Part shown: positions 39,138-48,313 of the stretch, one piece after another
Position numbering within the stretch: position 1 is the stretch's first letter
How the letters are laid out: every line of letters starts with the position of its first letter
Source: Nitratireductor aestuarii
GTDB lineage: Bacteria; Pseudomonadota; Alphaproteobacteria; Rhizobiales; Rhizobiaceae
Direction: 5' to 3'
Assembly: GCF_014641695.1 (NCBI RefSeq)
Contig: NZ_BMIF01000002.1
Span: 62,001 to 126,000, forward strand
Length of the DNA: 64,000 nucleotides
Made by a program: the position numbers and the translations under genes
The notes under the pieces: generated by a model
Seen by the model: only the letters and a program-made list of their open reading frames with translations
Told to the model about the DNA's origin: nothing
The model's database searches: none

Positions 39138-39370
39138 ACATTGCGCCCCCACCTGTCTGCCGTGTCGAACAGACATGTCCCATGATCGTTACGGAAAGGG
39201 GCATTTGCGTGGTAAAATCGTGGGCGCAATTGGTCGCTGAAAACATGGCTAATGAAGGGTAAATCTTAGAGGCACCCTGCCAGCTTCGACGCTGCGCTAA
39301 CGCCAGGTTAGCCACTATGCTTCAACCCTTTGGCGAGAAGCCTGGACGACATCGGTTTTGCACAAGCTCG

Positions 39371-39410
39371 TACCGAAATCCGGTCTCCACTTTTCGCCGA
39401 ATTGCTCTAG
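39371..39410. repeat. short dispersed repeat, copy C (before holA)
   Basis: The core CCGAAATCCGGTCTCCACTT, continuing TTCGCCGAATTGCTCTAG, aligns with copy A (34977-35024). It lies only 9 bp before the holA ATG, so it forms the immediate leader of holA. Confidence 0.6.
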
Positions 39411-39419
39411 TATCCGCCC

Positions 39420-40457
39420 ATGGCCCAAAAGAAAGCACATGAAGTCGACGGGTGGCTTGCCCGTCCAGATCCGCTCATTACGGTCGTTCTGGTCTATGGT
39501 CCTGATCGAGGCCTTGTGTCCGAACGCGCCGGGCTTTTCGCCAAGCGCTCAGGGCTGCCGCTCGATGATCCTTTCAGCGTGATCAAGCTTGACGCGGCCG
39601 ATGCGGATCAGGAAGGGCGTCTGCTGGACGAAGCGAGGACCGTCTCGATGTTCTCTGAAAAGCGGCTCGTCTGGGTGCGCGGAATCGGAAGTCAGGCCGG
39701 GCTTGCCAAGGATGTTGCCGCCCTGATTGCCGAACCGCCGACCGACACGCTCATCCTGCTTGAAGCCGGAGACCTGAAGAAAACCTCACCGCTACGCAAA
39801 GCCGCCGAAGAAGGGCGTTCGGCCATGGCGCTGCCATGCTATGCGGATGATGCGCGAGGGATCGACAGCCTGATCGATGAAGGTTTGCAGAAGGCGGGCC
39901 TGCGCATTTCGCCTGAAGCGCGGCAGCTGTTGAAGGCCAATCTCGGCGGTGACCGCCTGGCATCCCGCGGCGAGATCGGGAAGCTTGCGCTCTTCTGCAC
40001 CGGCCAGCAGGAGATTTCGGTAGAGGATGTGCGCGAGCTGATCGGTGATGTCTCGGCTCTCAACGCAGACGAGATCGTGGACGCCGTGCTTTGCGGCCGC
40101 GTGGCCGAATTCGACCGCTTGTTCTCGCGGCACATTTCTGGCGGCAACCATTCGTTCGTCGTTCTTGCCGCGGCGCTGCGCCAGATCCAATCCATGCAGA
40201 TCCTGCGCGAACAGATGGAGAGGGACGGCAAACCAGCCTCGGCGGCTGTGGCCAGTGCAAGGCCACCGGTCTTCTTCAGCCGGCGCCGTAATGTTGAAAC
40301 TGCCCTGCAGCGCTGGTCACAGACGATGCTTCAGGCCGCCGGCGATCGGCTGCTCGGCGCAATACTTCGCACTCGCCAGCAGCCCGCACTCGCCAATGAA
40401 ACGAGCCGGCAGACACTTTTCGCCCTGGCAATCGAGAGCGCCCGCCAGGCGCGATAA
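39420..40457 (+). CDS. holA: DNA polymerase III subunit delta
   Basis: The product (345 aa) is the clamp-loader subunit that opens the beta sliding clamp. Evidence is the N-terminal RecA-like fold (VVLVYGPDRGLVSERAGLFA), the central region ISPEARQLLKANLGGDRLAS, and the C-terminal collar domain with the ALQRWSQTMLQ segment. Length matches HolA (about 340). The gene is convergent with parB and lies next to the origin region, as usual in Rhizobiales, though the leuS/lptE genes normally upstream are absent here. Confidence 0.92.
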   Translation: MAQKKAHEVDGWLARPDPLITVVLVYGPDRGLVSERAGLFAKRSGLPLDDPFSVIKLDAADADQEGRLLDEARTVSMFSEKRLVWVRGIGSQAGLAKDVAALIAEPPTDTLILLEAGDLKKTSPLRKAAEEGRSAMALPCYADDARGIDSLIDEGLQKAGLRISPEARQLLKANLGGDRLASRGEIGKLALFCTGQQEISVEDVRELIGDVSALNADEIVDAVLCGRVAEFDRLFSRHISGGNHSFVVLAAALRQIQSMQILREQMERDGKPASAAVASARPPVFFSRRRNVETALQRWSQTMLQAAGDRLLGAILRTRQQPALANETSRQTLFALAIESARQAR

Positions 40458-40489
40458 CTTCCTCATCCGGGCGGTTTCGCGAAAGCGAG

Positions 40490-40530
40490 CAATACCTCAA
40501 GCTAAACTGGATAGGTTTTTAGCTTGAGGT
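40490..40530. terminator. 15-bp perfect inverted repeat between convergent holA and parB
   Basis: The arms at 40490-40504 (ATACCTCAAGCTAAA) and 40516-40530 are perfectly complementary, with an 11-base spacer. The position between two convergent genes suggests a bidirectional terminator. However, no T-run follows on either strand, so the function is not certain. Confidence 0.5.
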
Positions 40531-40560
40531 ATGACGCTATAATCGTGAATTTATGAAAGC

Positions 40561-41436
40561 TTAGCGCTGCAGAAGCCTGCATAGTTCGTCGAGCTGCTCG
40601 AGCGTCTTATAGCCCACGCGTAGCTCGCCGCCCTTTTCCTTGTGATTGATCTGCACCTTGAGCCCGATATGGTCGCTCAGCAGCTTCTCAAGTGAACGCG
40701 TGTCGGCGTCCTTCTCGCGCTTGACGCGCGGTGCGCCCTCTTGCGCATCGGGTTCGCTGGCAAGTGCTTCAGCCTGGCGGACAGACAGGCCTTCCTCAAT
40801 GATGCGACGGGCCAACTTTTCCGGATCGGCTGCATTGACCAGCGTACGGGCATGGCCGGCAGTCAGCGAACCGTCAATGATCATGTCGCGCACCGATTGC
40901 GGCAGTTTCAACAAGCGCAACGTGTTCGCCACATGGCTGCGGCTCTTGCCAATCACCTGGCCAAGATCCGCCTGCGTATAGTTGTGCTCTTCCATCAGCT
41001 GCTGGTAGCCCGCAGCCTCTTCGACCGGATTGAGGTCCGATCGCTGCACGTTCTCGATGATCGCGAGCTCCAGCGCCACGCGATCGTCAACGTCACGAAC
41101 GATGACCGGGACCTCGGTCAACCCGGCGCGCTGCGCGGCCCGCCAGCGGCGCTCGCCGGCGATGATCTCGTAACGCCCATCAGCGGCTGCGGGACGAACC
41201 ACCACGGGCTGAACGATGCCGTGCTCACGAATGGAGTTCGAGAGATCCGCCAGATCTTCTTCAGCGAAATTACGGCGTGGGTTGCGGGGATTGGGCGAGA
41301 TGAACTCGATCGGCACTCGACGGTCTTCCCGAACGACCTGCTCAGATCCGGGAGCTGCGGATGATGGACGATCGATCTCACCGATAAGCGCAGCAAGACC
41401 GCGACCGAGGCGCCTGCGGGTGGGATCTTCATTCAT
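40561..41436 (-). CDS. parB: chromosome partitioning protein ParB
   Basis: The product (291 aa) is the CTP-dependent DNA clamp that loads at parS and spreads to form the centromere complex. It has the N-terminal GERRWRA box (94-100) of the CTP-binding domain, a helix-turn-helix around ADLGQVIGKSRSHVANTLRL, and a C-terminal dimerisation domain (ELRVGYKTLEQLDELCRLL). It lies 35 bp after parA. Five parS-like sites occur 1.4-3.5 kb away in the mnmE-mnmG-rsmG region. Confidence 0.97.
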   Translation of the reverse strand: MNEDPTRRRLGRGLAALIGEIDRPSSAAPGSEQVVREDRRVPIEFISPNPRNPRRNFAEEDLADLSNSIREHGIVQPVVVRPAAADGRYEIIAGERRWRAAQRAGLTEVPVIVRDVDDRVALELAIIENVQRSDLNPVEEAAGYQQLMEEHNYTQADLGQVIGKSRSHVANTLRLLKLPQSVRDMIIDGSLTAGHARTLVNAADPEKLARRIIEEGLSVRQAEALASEPDAQEGAPRVKREKDADTRSLEKLLSDHIGLKVQINHKEKGGELRVGYKTLEQLDELCRLLQR

Positions 41437-41471
41437 GACTGTTCACGCTCCATACTTGTGCCGACGCCGGC

Positions 41472-42263
41472 TTAAGCTGCCTTAGGACGACGCTCGCGTC
41501 GTATGACTTCAGAGGCAAGTTGCAGATAGGCTTGGCTGCCCGAACATTTGAGATCGTAGAGGATAGCCGGCTTGCCATAGGACGGCGCCTCGGAAACGCG
41601 TACATTCCGGGGGATCACGGTCTCGTAGACAGTATCTCCCATGAACGCCCGAACGTCCTCAACTACTTGAAGTGCAAGGTTATTTCGGCGATCAAACATC
41701 GTCAGAACGATACCCTGTATGCTCAACCGCGGGTTGATCGTGTTCTTGATCTGCTCCACCGTCTCGAGCAGCTGGCTCAAGCCTTCAAGGGCAAAGAACT
41801 CGCATTGCAGCGGCACAAGCACCGAATCTGCGGCGGCCATTGCATTCAAGGTCAGGAGGTTGAGCGACGGCGGGCAATCAATCAAGACATAGGTGTATGG
41901 AATATCCCTGATGTCCCTGAGGGCATGCCGCAGCTTCAGGACACGGTCCGGCTGATGCGATATCTCCAGTTCCACGCCCAAAAGGTCCATGGTAGACGGG
42001 ACGATCCAAAGGCCGGGAACAGCCGTCTCAATCGCAGTCTGCAGGATCCCGGCATTGCCGACGAGCACATCATAGGAAGACGACTTGCGTGCTTCTCGCT
42101 CGATGCCCAGGCCGGTACTCGCGTTACCCTGCGGATCGATATCGATGATCAGGACCCGCTCACCAATCGCTGCAAGCGCGGTTGCCAGATTGATTGCTGT
42201 CGTTGTTTTTCCAACGCCGCCCTTCTGGTTAGCCACAGTGATGATTTTCGGTCGCGTGTTCAT
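41472..42263 (-). CDS. parA: chromosome partitioning ATPase ParA (Soj)
   Basis: The product (263 aa) is a deviant-Walker ATPase that moves ParB-parS complexes over the nucleoid. The P-loop KGGVGKTT with its signature Lys lies at residues 14-21. IIDIDPQGNAS and VLIDCPPSLNLLTLNA complete the ATPase site. Length is that of a chromosomal ParA without an N-terminal helix-turn-helix. It starts 16 bp after rsmG and is followed by parB, in one operon with mnmG-rsmG. Confidence 0.97.
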   Translation of the reverse strand: MNTRPKIITVANQKGGVGKTTTAINLATALAAIGERVLIIDIDPQGNASTGLGIEREARKSSSYDVLVGNAGILQTAIETAVPGLWIVPSTMDLLGVELEISHQPDRVLKLRHALRDIRDIPYTYVLIDCPPSLNLLTLNAMAAADSVLVPLQCEFFALEGLSQLLETVEQIKNTINPRLSIQGIVLTMFDRRNNLALQVVEDVRAFMGDTVYETVIPRNVRVSEAPSYGKPAILYDLKCSGSQAYLQLASEVIRRERRPKAA

Positions 42264-42279
42264 GGTTTCACACAGCCTG

Positions 42280-42918
42280 TTATCTCTCGGAGGCCAAGCG
42301 TTGGAGATTGCTGATCTCCAGAATCACGCCATCTCCCCACTTCGATGCACTATGCTTTACCAAATCATAACGCCAACGAACACTGCTCTCTTCGATTTCG
42401 CGTTCGTAATCCCGCCCTTTATGGAAAAGTGCTTTTGCACCTGCCCTTAGCCAGGGTTCTGCCAGTTCAAGAAGCAGCGGAAGCGGTGCAAGGGCACGCG
42501 CGGTGACAACCTCCGGGGCAGTGACACGCGAATAAGAGTCTTCGATACGAACGGAATGAACCGTAGCTGGGGCTTGGAGGCTGGCTAAAGTGACCGCAAG
42601 GAAGGCGGTTTTCTTGCGATTGCTCTCGACAAGATCGATATGCGCTCCCTCCCTCTCCCGCAGCAACACTGCTAAAACCGCACCCGGGAACCCTCCCCCA
42701 GACCCGATATCCACCCAGCGCTTCGCTGCAGGCGCGAGCGGGAGCAGTTGCGCACTGTCGCAAATATGCCGTTCCCATAGTGTCGGAAGGGTCGAAGGCG
42801 CTACAAGATTGATCTTCGAGGCCCAGCGCTTGAAGGACTCTTCAAAGTTGCAAAGTCGATCGAATGTTTCACGTGAAACGGGGCCTGCAGCTTCAACAAG
42901 AGAATCAAACTTTGTCAC
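42280..42918 (-). CDS. rsmG: 16S rRNA (guanine-N7) methyltransferase RsmG (GidB)
   Basis: The product (212 aa) methylates G527 of 16S rRNA. The SAM-binding motif [16 protein letters not shown] is clear, as is [18 protein letters not shown]. Its start overlaps the mnmG stop by four bases (ATGA), implying coupling. A near-perfect parS site is embedded in its codons 14-18 (PVSRETF). Loss of RsmG in other bacteria gives low-level streptomycin resistance. Confidence 0.96.
   Translation of the reverse strand: MTKFDSLVEAAGPVSRETFDRLCNFEESFKRWASKINLVAPSTLPTLWERHICDSAQLLPLAPAAKRWVDIGSGGGFPGAVLAVLLREREGAHIDLVESNRKKTAFLAVTLASLQAPATVHSVRIEDSYSRVTAPEVVTARALAPLPLLLELAEPWLRAGAKALFHKGRDYEREIEESSVRWRYDLVKHSASKWGDGVILEISNLQRLASER
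42865..42880. promoter_or_regulatory. parS site 1 (inside rsmG)
   Basis: TGTTTCACGTGAAACG matches the parS consensus TGTTTCACGTGAAACA at 15 of 16 positions. It lies within the first 20 codons of rsmG. Confidence 0.93.
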
Positions 42919-44780
42919 ACGGCACCCTTTTCCATAGTGCGGCCTATATTGAGCATGATTATGGCGAGAGCCGAGGGTGTCATGCCGTCGATCTTCTGAG
43001 CTTCCGCCAGAGTGCGTGGACGTCTGCGCTTCAGCTTATCTCTTAATTCATTAGATAAGCCGGGCATTGCATCGAACTGGAGATCTTCCGGAATTTCCTT
43101 TTGCTCGTCCTGCTTGAGCCGTTCCACGTCAGCTCGCTGACGCTCCAGGTAGACCGCATAGCGCGCCTCTGTCTCGAGCCTTTCGCACGTCTTTCTGTCG
43201 ATCTGGCCCAGCTCAGCCCAAACACCGCGGAGCCGTTCGACGGATAGTTCTGAGTACGAAAGCAAGTCGTAGGCTGTCCGGCGAACACCATCCATGTTCA
43301 ATGCTATGCCAAAGCGCTGAGCCTCGTTAGGTGTGATGCTTAGACCTTGCGCTAGCGTCCGTGCTTCATCCAACCGCGTCTGAAGACTAGTAAAGCGTTC
43401 CGTTCTTTCCTTGCCGGCCAAACCAATATCTATGGCCAGCGGTGTCAGGCGCTCATCGGCATTGTCCGCGCGCAGGGAAAGCCTGAATTCGGCTCGCGAC
43501 GTGAACATGCGATAGGGTTCAGACACACCGTTCGTCACCAAGTCATCGATCATCACGCCGATGTAAGCGTCAGCACGACTGATGGTGACCGGCGAAAGCG
43601 CAGCCGCCGATCTAGCAGCATTGAGCCCGGCAATGACGCCTTGGGCGGCAGCTTCCTCGTATCCGGTTGTGCCATTGATCTGGCCCGCCAGGTACAACCC
43701 TTTGACCTTCTTGGTCTCCAAAGTGGCATAGAGCTCTCGCGGGTCTATGTGGTCGTACTCGATGGCGTAACCGAACTGCAGGATCTTCACATTCTCCAGC
43801 CCCGGCATGGTATGAATGAAGCGGTCCTGGACCTCCTCAGGCAGGGAGGTAGAGATCCCGTTTGGATAGACGGTGTGGTCATCCAGGCCTTCGGGCTCAA
43901 GGAAGATCTGATGCGTTTCCCGATCCGAGAAACGAACGATCTTGTCCTCGATCGATGGGCAGTAACGCGGACCGACGCCCTCAATCGCCCCTGAGTAGAC
44001 GGCCGACTTACTGAGGTTCTCTCTGATGATCTGATGTGTCTCGGGCGTCGTCCGTGTAATTCCGCACGTGATTTGAGGAACGGTGATCCGATCCGTCATA
44101 AGTGAGAACGGAACCGGATCTTCATCCGCTTCCTGTTTGCCGAGGATATCCCAATTGATCGTTCTTCCGTCCAGTCTAGCCGGGGTGCCAGTCTTCAGAC
44201 GAGCGAGATTGAAGCCGACGGCTTGGAGCGAGCCTGAAAGCCGGACAGCTGCCGGCTCATTGATCCTGCCGGCCGGGATGCGCTTCTCACCGATGTGGAT
44301 CAGGCCGCGAAGGAATGTCCCGGTGGTGAGCACCAGAGACTTGCAGAGCAGCTTCCGCTCCCCGCTAATGATCAGGCCGGCGACCTCGCCATTGTCGAAC
44401 AGGATCTCGAGTGCCTCAGCTTCGATCACTTCGAGGTTGTCCTGCGATGCGATCGCCTCTTGCATTGCCTGCTTGTACAGCTTGCGGTCCGCTTGGGTAC
44501 GAGGTCCACGGACTGCGGGACCCTTTCGACGGTTCAGGAGCCGAAACTGGATACCGGCGGCGTCAGATACCCGACCCATCAGACCGTCGAGGGCATCAAC
44601 CTCACGAACGAGTTGTCCCTTGCCGATACCGCCGATCGCCGGGTTGCACGACATCACGCCGATGTTATCGCGCTTGAGCGTAACCAAAGCCGTACTAGCA
44701 CCGAGGCGAGCCGAAGCTGCCGCAGCCTCGCAGCCGGCGTGGCCGCCTCCAATAACAATGACATCAAAATGATCTTGCAT
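42915..44780 (-). CDS. mnmG: tRNA uridine-5-carboxymethylaminomethyl modification enzyme MnmG (GidA)
   Basis: The product (621 aa from the ATG at 44780) is an FAD protein that works with MnmE to install cmnm5/nm5 groups on wobble uridines. The FAD motif [12 protein letters not shown] follows directly after the start. GidA signatures [19 protein letters not shown] and [14 protein letters not shown] are present. The chosen ATG has GGAG eight bases upstream; an ATG at 44792 and a longer frame reading through a parS site are less likely. It heads mnmG-rsmG-parA-parB. MnmE is encoded just upstream on the same strand across a parS-rich gap. Confidence 0.96.
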   Translation of the reverse strand: MQDHFDVIVIGGGHAGCEAAAASARLGASTALVTLKRDNIGVMSCNPAIGGIGKGQLVREVDALDGLMGRVSDAAGIQFRLLNRRKGPAVRGPRTQADRKLYKQAMQEAIASQDNLEVIEAEALEILFDNGEVAGLIISGERKLLCKSLVLTTGTFLRGLIHIGEKRIPAGRINEPAAVRLSGSLQAVGFNLARLKTGTPARLDGRTINWDILGKQEADEDPVPFSLMTDRITVPQITCGITRTTPETHQIIRENLSKSAVYSGAIEGVGPRYCPSIEDKIVRFSDRETHQIFLEPEGLDDHTVYPNGISTSLPEEVQDRFIHTMPGLENVKILQFGYAIEYDHIDPRELYATLETKKVKGLYLAGQINGTTGYEEAAAQGVIAGLNAARSAAALSPVTISRADAYIGVMIDDLVTNGVSEPYRMFTSRAEFRLSLRADNADERLTPLAIDIGLAGKERTERFTSLQTRLDEARTLAQGLSITPNEAQRFGIALNMDGVRRTAYDLLSYSELSVERLRGVWAELGQIDRKTCERLETEARYAVYLERQRADVERLKQDEQKEIPEDLQFDAMPGLSNELRDKLKRRRPRTLAEAQKIDGMTPSALAIIMLNIGRTMEKGAV

Positions 44781-44831
44781 GCTTTGCTCCATTGAGCCGT
44801 GAATGCTCTCCTTCTGCACGGAGGTCAAGTT

Positions 44832-44847
44832 TGTTTCACGTGAAACT
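44832..44847. promoter_or_regulatory. parS site 2
   Basis: TGTTTCACGTGAAACT differs from the parS consensus only at the last base. It lies about 50 bp upstream of the mnmG start. Confidence 0.93.
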
Positions 44848-44870
44848 GGCGTAGCTGACATCCAGGTGAG

Positions 44871-44886
44871 TGTTTCACGTGAGTCG
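44871..44886. promoter_or_regulatory. parS-like site 3, overlapping a GANTC site
   Basis: TGTTTCACGTGAGTCG keeps the left half and centre of parS. The right half reads GAGTC instead of GAAAC, which creates a CcrM-type GANTC motif at 44881-44885. Confidence 0.75.
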
Positions 44887-44897
44887 CGAGCCAGCAG

Positions 44898-44913
44898 CGT
44901 TTCACGTGAATCC
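44898..44913. promoter_or_regulatory. parS-like site 4, overlapping a GANTC site
   Basis: CGTTTCACGTGAATCC keeps the parS core GTTTCACGTGAA. The change to GAATC in the right half makes a GANTC motif at 44908-44912. Confidence 0.72.
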
Positions 44914-44926
44914 TCATCTTGAATCG

Positions 44927-44942
44927 TGTTTCACGTGAGTCA
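44927..44942. promoter_or_regulatory. parS-like site 5, overlapping a GANTC site and the mnmE stop
   Basis: TGTTTCACGTGAGTCA has the same altered right half as site 3, with GAGTC at 44937-44941. Its last three bases are the mnmE stop codon on the minus strand. Confidence 0.75.
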
Positions 44943-46259
44943 CTTGCCGATGCAGAATTTTGAAAAGATAGAATCCAGCAGATCCTCCACATCGACCTTG
45001 CCACAAATACGGCTGAGGGAATCTGACGCTAGCCGGAGACTTTCAGCAGCCAGCTCCAACTCTGCTTCTTCCAAAGCTTGGTCTATGTGATGAATGGCCA
45101 AGTACAAGAGCTGCCTATGCCGCTCACGAAATGGGATCGTTGACGCCGCTTTTTCGGTGTAGGGTTCAGCATGCTGTTTCAAAATACCCATCAGCTTTTC
45201 GATACCCTGCCCCGTGCGCGTCGAGATCGTACAGTCGTATTTTCTTGAGTTGCTGGCGTTCAGGTCTGCCTTGTTACCAATGCGGATGGTCGGCACATCG
45301 GGTATTTCGGGGACGAGCGCCGGGTCGACCATGTCTTCGACGTAGAGGATGAGGTCCGCTGTAGCTGCCCGGTCCAACGACCGTTTGATGCCGATGGCCT
45401 CTACCTTACCCATTGCCTCACGAACACCGGCGGTGTCCGCGAGGTTCACTTTTAACCCACCAAGATCCAGATGTACCTCGAGCACATCACGCGTAGTCCC
45501 GGCTTCGTCTGTAACAATGGCTACGTCGCGCTGCGCCAGAACGTTCATCAGGCTCGATTTTCCAGCGTTTGGAGCACCCAGGATGACGACCTGAAGGCCG
45601 TCGCGGATGATCTCTGCGTGATGGTAAGAAGCGGCGTGAGCCTCGATGCGTTTCTGAAGCTCACGAACATTACCCCACACCATTTCTGAAACCGAGCCAG
45701 GGACATCCGCCTCATCGGAAAAGTCCAGCTCCGCTTCAATCAAGGCCCGTGCTTCGATGAGCTTTGCCCGCCACTCGTCATAGATCTGCCGATGGCGCCC
45801 GTCGGAATTGGCCAAAGCAAAACGTCGTTGCGCTTCGGTCTCAGCTGAAATGAGATCTGAGAGTGCTTCGACATTCGCTAGGTCAAGCTTGCCATTCAGA
45901 TAGGCGCGACGGGTAAACTCTCCGGCATCTGCCTGCCGGAGCCCGTCCATCGATCCGAGAACCGACAGCAGCTTCGCGACGACTGCCTTGCTGCCATGAA
46001 CCTGAAGCTCAACGCAATCTTCTCCGGTGAAACTTGCGGGACCGGCAAAGAAGATGCTGATGCCTTTGTCAATCAACTCACCGTCCAAATCGCGCAACGC
46101 GGCGAAAGCTGCGCTCCTCGGAAGGAGCGTCTTGCCCGTCAGTCTCTGCAAAACCTCCGCGCTTTGAGGACCGCTGATGCGAATTACTGCGACGCCGGAA
46201 GGAAGCGTACCGCTCGACAAAGCAAAGATGGTATCGGTGGCGGAGATTTGATCCCGCAT
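44940..46259 (-). CDS. mnmE: tRNA modification GTPase MnmE (TrmE)
   Basis: The product (439 aa) is the GTPase partner of MnmG. The N-terminal tetrahydrofolate-binding domain begins DTIFALSSGTLPSGVAVIRISG. The inserted G domain has GAPNAGKSSLMN, DTAGVRE and a GNKAD motif. The C-terminus ends CIGK, matching the family CxGK motif that carries the essential Cys. Its stop codon falls in parS site 5, and 159 bp separate it from the mnmG start. It is divergent from the DUF255 gene. Confidence 0.96.
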   Translation of the reverse strand: MRDQISATDTIFALSSGTLPSGVAVIRISGPQSAEVLQRLTGKTLLPRSAAFAALRDLDGELIDKGISIFFAGPASFTGEDCVELQVHGSKAVVAKLLSVLGSMDGLRQADAGEFTRRAYLNGKLDLANVEALSDLISAETEAQRRFALANSDGRHRQIYDEWRAKLIEARALIEAELDFSDEADVPGSVSEMVWGNVRELQKRIEAHAASYHHAEIIRDGLQVVILGAPNAGKSSLMNVLAQRDVAIVTDEAGTTRDVLEVHLDLGGLKVNLADTAGVREAMGKVEAIGIKRSLDRAATADLILYVEDMVDPALVPEIPDVPTIRIGNKADLNASNSRKYDCTISTRTGQGIEKLMGILKQHAEPYTEKAASTIPFRERHRQLLYLAIHHIDQALEEAELELAAESLRLASDSLSRICGKVDVEDLLDSIFSKFCIGK

Positions 46260-46307
46260 GAGTTCTGCTCTACCTACAGTATGAATTGCGATTTCCGGAG
46301 AATCATT

Positions 46308-48308
46308 GTGTCCCTGCCCCAGAAGAACCTGCTTGTAAACGAAACCAGTCCTTATCTTCTACAGCACAAGGATAATCCGGTGCATTGGCGACCCTGGTCC
46401 AGCGCGGCTTTAAAGGAAGCCCAGGAACTGGATCGGCCCATCCTTCTCTCCGTCGGCTACGCCGCTTGCCACTGGTGCCACGTCATGGCGCACGAGTGCT
46501 TTGAAGACGAAGAAGTTGCCGAGGTGATGAACCGTCTTTTCGTTAATATCAAGGTCGATCGTGAAGAGCGACCCGATATCGATCAGATCTACATGACGTC
46601 ATTGCAGGCCATGGGTGATCAGGGCGGTTGGCCGCTGACGATGTTCATCACGCCGCAGGGAAAGGCATTCTGGGGCGGGACCTATTTCTCCAAGGAACCA
46701 AAGTTTGGCCGGCCGGGCTTCATCGAGGTCTTGAACGCGATTCATGCGGCTTGGAATGAACAGCGCAACACATTGGTCGAAAGCGCCGAAGCCCTTTCGG
46801 CTCACGTGCAGAATGTGCTGGCACCGGTGAAGGAAGCGCCTGAAAACCAGCAGCCGGTACTACATGCCATGGCGACAAAGATCGCCAATACGATGGATCC
46901 AAAACTTGGTGGCATGAAGGGTGCGCCGAAGTTCCCGAATGTTCCCTTCCTCAATCTTTTGTGGCTCGATTGGCTGGAGCACGGCACGACCGAGAACCGC
47001 GATCATGTGTTGACGACGCTGCGCAAGATGCTCTCGGGCGGAATCTATGATCACGTTGGAGGTGGACTGTCGCGCTACTCCACGGATGAGGAATGGCTCG
47101 TGCCGCATTTCGAAAAAATGCTCTACGACAACGCGCAGCTCATTCTGCTGTGCTGTCAGGCATTCGGTGAGACAGGCGATCCGCTATTCCGCGTCCGCAT
47201 TGAGGAGACCATCAAGTGGCTTCAGAACGAGATGTGGCTTGCCACCGGAGGTTTTGCCTCAAGCCTTGATGCGGACTCTGAGGGTGAAGAAGGCAAGTTC
47301 TACGTCTGGACCGAAGAAGAAGTTCGCAAGGTTCTTGGCGGCGACGCCGATCTTCTACTGCAGACTTACCAGCTTTCCAAACCGGCTGCCTGGGAAGGCG
47401 GTCCGATCCTGAACAGGTCTGCCAATCCGGATCTGGCTGATCATCACCAGGAACATGAACTGCGTCATCTGCTGGACAAGCTTGCTACCGCACGCACTAG
47501 CCGTATCCGTCCGGGATGTGACGACAAGGTGCTGGTTGACTGGAATGGCCTCGCGATTACCGCACTGGCCGAAGCTGGCCGGATGTTCGAACGTCAGGAC
47601 TGGATTGAAGTAGCGCAGTCGGCCTACAACTTCATCCAGAGCTCCATGCGTGATGGTCGGCTTCCGCACAGCATCCGCGGTACGGCTGTTCTCTTCCCGG
47701 GGCTTTCGAGCGACTATGCTACGATGATCCGTGCATCGATCTCGCTTTATCAGGCGACCGGCGTGCAAGAGTATATCAGCCAGGCGGAAGCCTGGGTGAA
47801 GGTGCTCGACTACTGGCACTCGGATGAGAAGGAAGAGGGTTTCTACCTGACGGCCGTCGATAGCTACGACGTACCGATCCGCATCCGTGGCGATATCGAT
47901 GAGGCGATCCCCTCCTCTACATCGCAGCTGATCGACGCCTTTACCAAACTGTCGCTCATCACCGGTGACGACGCGCTCTACAACCGCACGCTCAAGATGG
48001 CGGCCGCGGCAAGCTCGCGTGTTGAAACCCTGCTCTATGGCCAGGTTGGTGTGGTCACAACAGCAGCCATTGCGCAGAAGCCACGCAAGCTGATGATCCA
48101 CGATGCGGACGGTGCTCTTCTAGCCGAGGCAAATCGCGTGATCGATCCTCGCCGCGTGGATATCCGGATCGGGACCGAGCCATCGCCCGCAGAGAAAGCC
48201 ACGAACATTACGATTGATCGTTCGAAAAATGCCGCATGGTTGTGTGTCGGGCAAAGCTGCCTGCCACCCATCAGTGATCCGGCAGAGTTGCGCAAGGCAC
48301 TACGATAA
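46308..48308 (+). CDS. thioredoxin-domain DUF255 protein (YyaL/SPATA20 family)
   Basis: The product (666 aa from the GTG at 46308) starts with a thioredoxin-like domain: NETSPYLLQHKDNPVHW, then GYAACHWCHVMAHECFED containing a CxxC-type pair. A long (alpha/alpha) barrel related to N-acylglucosamine epimerase/cellobiose-epimerase folds follows. The GTG is preceded by GGAGA at good spacing, whereas the ATG at 46281 has no ribosome site. The family is widespread from bacteria to man but its biochemistry is not settled. It is inserted, on the opposite strand, between mnmE and rho. Confidence 0.9.
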   Translation: MSLPQKNLLVNETSPYLLQHKDNPVHWRPWSSAALKEAQELDRPILLSVGYAACHWCHVMAHECFEDEEVAEVMNRLFVNIKVDREERPDIDQIYMTSLQAMGDQGGWPLTMFITPQGKAFWGGTYFSKEPKFGRPGFIEVLNAIHAAWNEQRNTLVESAEALSAHVQNVLAPVKEAPENQQPVLHAMATKIANTMDPKLGGMKGAPKFPNVPFLNLLWLDWLEHGTTENRDHVLTTLRKMLSGGIYDHVGGGLSRYSTDEEWLVPHFEKMLYDNAQLILLCCQAFGETGDPLFRVRIEETIKWLQNEMWLATGGFASSLDADSEGEEGKFYVWTEEEVRKVLGGDADLLLQTYQLSKPAAWEGGPILNRSANPDLADHHQEHELRHLLDKLATARTSRIRPGCDDKVLVDWNGLAITALAEAGRMFERQDWIEVAQSAYNFIQSSMRDGRLPHSIRGTAVLFPGLSSDYATMIRASISLYQATGVQEYISQAEAWVKVLDYWHSDEKEEGFYLTAVDSYDVPIRIRGDIDEAIPSSTSQLIDAFTKLSLITGDDALYNRTLKMAAAASSRVETLLYGQVGVVTTAAIAQKPRKLMIHDADGALLAEANRVIDPRRVDIRIGTEPSPAEKATNITIDRSKNAAWLCVGQSCLPPISDPAELRKALR

Positions 48309-48313
48309 ATACA

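Noticed and set aside
32637-39419. Genomic island or prophage suggested by IS and repeats
   Set aside because: No integrase, tRNA target, phage gene or long flanking repeats are visible; base composition of the RND genes matches the neighbours.
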